A stretch of DNA of 64,000 nt. Origin: Chryseobacterium gleum (GTDB taxonomy: Bacteria; Bacteroidota; Bacteroidia; Flavobacteriales; Flavobacteriaceae). Both the position numbers and the translations under genes were made by a program. Location of the stretch: assembly GCA_945881885.1 (NCBI GenBank), contig CAMCVI010000006.1, positions 85,854 to 149,853 of the forward strand, read 5' to 3'. The notes below the pieces were generated by a model. It did no database searches. It worked only from the letters and a program-made list of their open reading frames with translations, and was not told the origin of the DNA. Below, one piece after another: positions 62,099 through 64,000 of this stretch. The first letter of the stretch is position 1, and each line of letters opens with the position of its first letter.

Positions 62099-62134
62099 GA
62101 TATTGTTATTGTTATTGTTATTGATATTGTTATT
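62099..62134. repeat. Hexamer tandem repeat (GTTATT type, six units)
   Basis: The units GATATT, GTTATT, GTTATT, GTTATT, GATATT and GTTATT are consecutive, 36 bp in all, in the spacer between the membrane Fe-S gene (stop at 62137) and the HAD gene (start 62065). Its length could vary by slippage and change spacing within the operon. Confidence 0.8.
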
Positions 62135-62136
62135 TC

Positions 62137-63474
62137 CTAAGCTTCATTTCTCCAATTTAATCTATCTTGTTGGTTGTATTGCCATGGTGCCCCATTGTTT
62201 TCAATATTGGTCATCACAGCGTTTAATTCCATTGGAGCGGCACTTTGTTCCATTACTAAATAACGTCTCATATCCATAATAATTGATAATGGACTAATAT
62301 TGATTGGACATTCTTCCACACATGCGTTACAAGATGTACACGCCCAAAGTTCTTCAGTAGTGATATAATCATTAAGTAACGATTTATTATCTGGAATAAA
62401 AATACCTTTATTGGCATCGATGTTTTTTCCAACTTCTTCTAATCTGTCTCGCGTATCCATCATGATTTTACGAGGTGATAATTTTTTACCAGTATTATTT
62501 GCTGGACAAGCTGAAGTACAACGACCACATTCTGTACACGTATAAGCGTTTAATAATTGTACCCAATTTAAATCCTGCACATCAGAAGCTCCAAATTTTG
62601 CTGGAACAGCATCTGGATTTGCAGGCGCTACAAACGGATCGGCATTTGGATCCATCATTAATTTTACTTCATTTGTTACACTTTCTAAATTGTCGAATTT
62701 TCCTTTCGCGTTAAAATCGGCAAAATAAGTATTTGGAAAAGCTAATAAAATATGCAGGTGTTTAGAATAGTATAAATAATTTAAGAAAGCAATTACCATT
62801 AAAAAATGTCCCCACCAGCCCACTCTTTCTAAAATATGTAAGGCGCTTTCACTCATCCCACCAAAAATAGCTGGTCCTAAATATTGTGAAACAGAAAAAT
62901 TAAAAGAACCAATTCCTTCATAATGCGATTTTCCTAACGAATATAAAACTTCATCAGTACCATTCATCGTGAAAATACAAGTTACTAAAACAATTTCCAT
63001 AATTAAGATTAAGTTGGCGTCTTTTGTTGGCCAACCTAACATCTCTACTTTATTGAATCTTGGTAACTTTAATAAATTTCTTCTGGATAAAAAAGCTATA
63101 GTACCCAACAATGCTAATACCGTTAGGATTTCTATGAAACTGATTAAAAACGTATAAAATCCGCCCAAACTTGTTTTAAAAAAACGATGTGTACCGAAAA
63201 GTCCATCAACAATAATCTCTAATAATTCAATTTGAGTAATTATGAATGCAGCATATAAAGTAAAATGCAAAATAGCAGGAATTAGTTTGGTAAACATTTT
63301 TTTTTGCCCCAAAGCAATTAATGCCATGTTTTTCCATCGCGCTCCAGAATTATCAGTTCTGTTTACTTTTTGTCCTAATTTAATATTTCGTATTATTTTT
63401 TTTACATGTTTTACAAAAAAACCAACGCCTATAATAAGGACTATTGCAAAAATAATATTTGGTAAAAAACGCAT
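62137..63474 (-). CDS. Membrane-bound 4Fe-4S dicluster protein
   Basis: This 445-residue protein has about five membrane segments in the first 240 residues (from FLPNIIFAIVLIIGVGFF to HFLMVIAFLNYLYY). A cytoplasmic ferredoxin-type domain follows, with CTECGRCTSACP (C313, C316, C319, C323) and CTSCNACVEECP (C389, C392, C395, C399). It should move electrons between the quinone pool and the CCG-domain partner. In some Bacteroidota such pairs are thought to accept electrons from ETF-type dehydrogenases; here that is inference. It begins four bases after the MlaD-like gene. Confidence 0.88.
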   Translation of the reverse strand: MRFLPNIIFAIVLIIGVGFFVKHVKKIIRNIKLGQKVNRTDNSGARWKNMALIALGQKKMFTKLIPAILHFTLYAAFIITQIELLEIIVDGLFGTHRFFKTSLGGFYTFLISFIEILTVLALLGTIAFLSRRNLLKLPRFNKVEMLGWPTKDANLILIMEIVLVTCIFTMNGTDEVLYSLGKSHYEGIGSFNFSVSQYLGPAIFGGMSESALHILERVGWWGHFLMVIAFLNYLYYSKHLHILLAFPNTYFADFNAKGKFDNLESVTNEVKLMMDPNADPFVAPANPDAVPAKFGASDVQDLNWVQLLNAYTCTECGRCTSACPANNTGKKLSPRKIMMDTRDRLEEVGKNIDANKGIFIPDNKSLLNDYITTEELWACTSCNACVEECPINISPLSIIMDMRRYLVMEQSAAPMELNAVMTNIENNGAPWQYNQQDRLNWRNEA

Positions 63475-63478
63475 ATAT

Positions 63479-64000
63479 TTAGTTTTTAGGTTGTTCGGTT
63501 TTTGTTTCTGCGACAGGCGTTACGTAGGGTTTATTTTTCTTTCCGAAAACACTCACATTAACATAACGGGTAGGATTTAATCGCAAATCTTGTAAAAGTA
63601 ATTCCAATTCTTTTGAGGTTTTGGTAAAATTAGAATACATGGCATCGTCATTTAATAATTTACCCATTGAACCTTTACCTTGTTCTAGGTTAGCCAATAT
63701 TCCGTTTACATTGTTTATTGTAGCCTCTAGTTTTTTTACAGTTGCGCCTAAATTGGCTTTTTCTAAAGAAGTTGTCATAGTATTTAAATTATCAGATGTT
63801 TTTTCGAAATTAGATAAAGTTGTATTTAATTTCGATTTATTTGCTGATAGAATTTCATTTGTGTTCTTAGAAATTTCACTAAATTCTGACATGGTAATTT
63901 CTAAAGAAGCAATTGAAGCTTTTAATTTTTGTTGTGTGGTAGCGTCTAAAGTAGCGTTTAAATTTTCTATTAATTTATTAGCATTCTCCAATAAAACTTC
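63479..64000 (-). CDS. MCE/MlaD-family protein, C-terminal part
   Basis: The frame is open at base 64000, so the N-terminus with the MCE domain lies outside. The visible 173 residues are mostly coiled-coil (Leu, Asn, Thr and Glu heptads) and end with QGKGSMGKLLNDDAMYSNF, LLQDLRLNPTRYVNVSVFGK and a Thr/Glu/Pro tail. That pattern is typical for the C-terminus of Bacteroidota MlaD-like lipid transport proteins. It anchors in the inner membrane and reaches into the periplasm. It heads the Fe-S operon here. Confidence 0.88.
   Translation of the reverse strand, partial: EVLLENANKLIENLNATLDATTQQKLKASIASLEITMSEFSEISKNTNEILSANKSKLNTTLSNFEKTSDNLNTMTTSLEKANLGATVKKLEATINNVNGILANLEQGKGSMGKLLNDDAMYSNFTKTSKELELLLQDLRLNPTRYVNVSVFGKKNKPYVTPVAETKTEQPKN

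Noticed and set aside
62091..62279. A 62-residue frame rich in Leu and Ile
   Set aside because: Its start is the GTTATT hexamer repeat read as codons and the rest is antisense to the Fe-S protein gene.

Overview
The window looks like chromosomal DNA of a member of the Flavobacteriaceae (Bacteroidota), close to Flavobacterium. The reasons are: very AT-rich DNA; A-rich rather than GGAGG-type leaders; promoters of the Bacteroidota form (TTTG, about 19 bp, TANNTTTG); type IX secretion C-terminal sorting domains on three secreted proteins; and families typical of this phylum (BshA, DUF2911, DUF3822, secreted SOD, fused E1 alpha/beta, GH3-beta-lactamase fusion). I see no phage, transposase, plasmid gene, CRISPR array or rRNA. 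Gene content is mostly core metabolism.

Layout. 1-800: start of a thiolase gene, then a Ser-Pro-Arg tRNA cluster with its own promoter and terminator. 800-5740: two tandem YkgJ-type cysteine-cluster proteins, a secreted endonuclease I, an RsmB-like rRNA methyltransferase and a beta-propeller lipoprotein. 5760-7360: an ECF sigma factor with a one-pass membrane partner and an exported helical protein. 7430-14000: HAD phosphatase, photolyase coupled to an SRPBCC protein, DUF2911 protein, cysteine desulfurase plus Smr protein, and a TrpG/PabA glutaminase. 14180-24750: a 1011-residue T9SS protein, yaaA, then a long forward run (DUF2520, KdsC-like, UbiA, Maf, PyrR, PyrB, RNase Z, PdxH). 24750-31450: RsmD/DUF3822, a RecD-like helicase, KdsB, surface and periplasmic proteins including an exported SOD, and an acyltransferase. 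31440-33790: an XRE-type regulator divergent from an M14 carboxypeptidase and an Lrp regulator, with repeated operator-like sites between them. 33850-40250: acidic protein, a polyamine pair (DHS-like and arginine decarboxylase), AroB, proline dehydrogenase and a T9SS protein. 40300-49420: DCC protein, MscS channel, a DUF294/CBS sensor with a degenerate exonuclease, convergent with acetyl-CoA synthetase and fused E1. 49500-56800: DUF4258 protein, tRNA-Val, two glycosyltransferases, two tiny membrane proteins, AroC, lipoproteins and BshA. 56860-64000: DUF1801, GH3-beta-lactamase fusion, a two-part Fe-S electron-transfer module, a HAD protein and an MCE/MlaD protein cut by the window edge.

Signals I consider most worth following: (1) inverted repeats TTACA-N2-TGTAA placed over the predicted -7 boxes of both the XRE regulator and the carboxypeptidase; (2) an exonuclease-like protein lacking two of the expected DEDDh catalytic residues, paired with a cNMP/CBS/nucleotidyltransferase protein beside acs; (3) degenerate arrays with a strict 7-bp period in three intergenic regions; (4) two overlapping very small membrane-protein genes. 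None is proven here to be a new system; all calls come from reading sequence without database searches.
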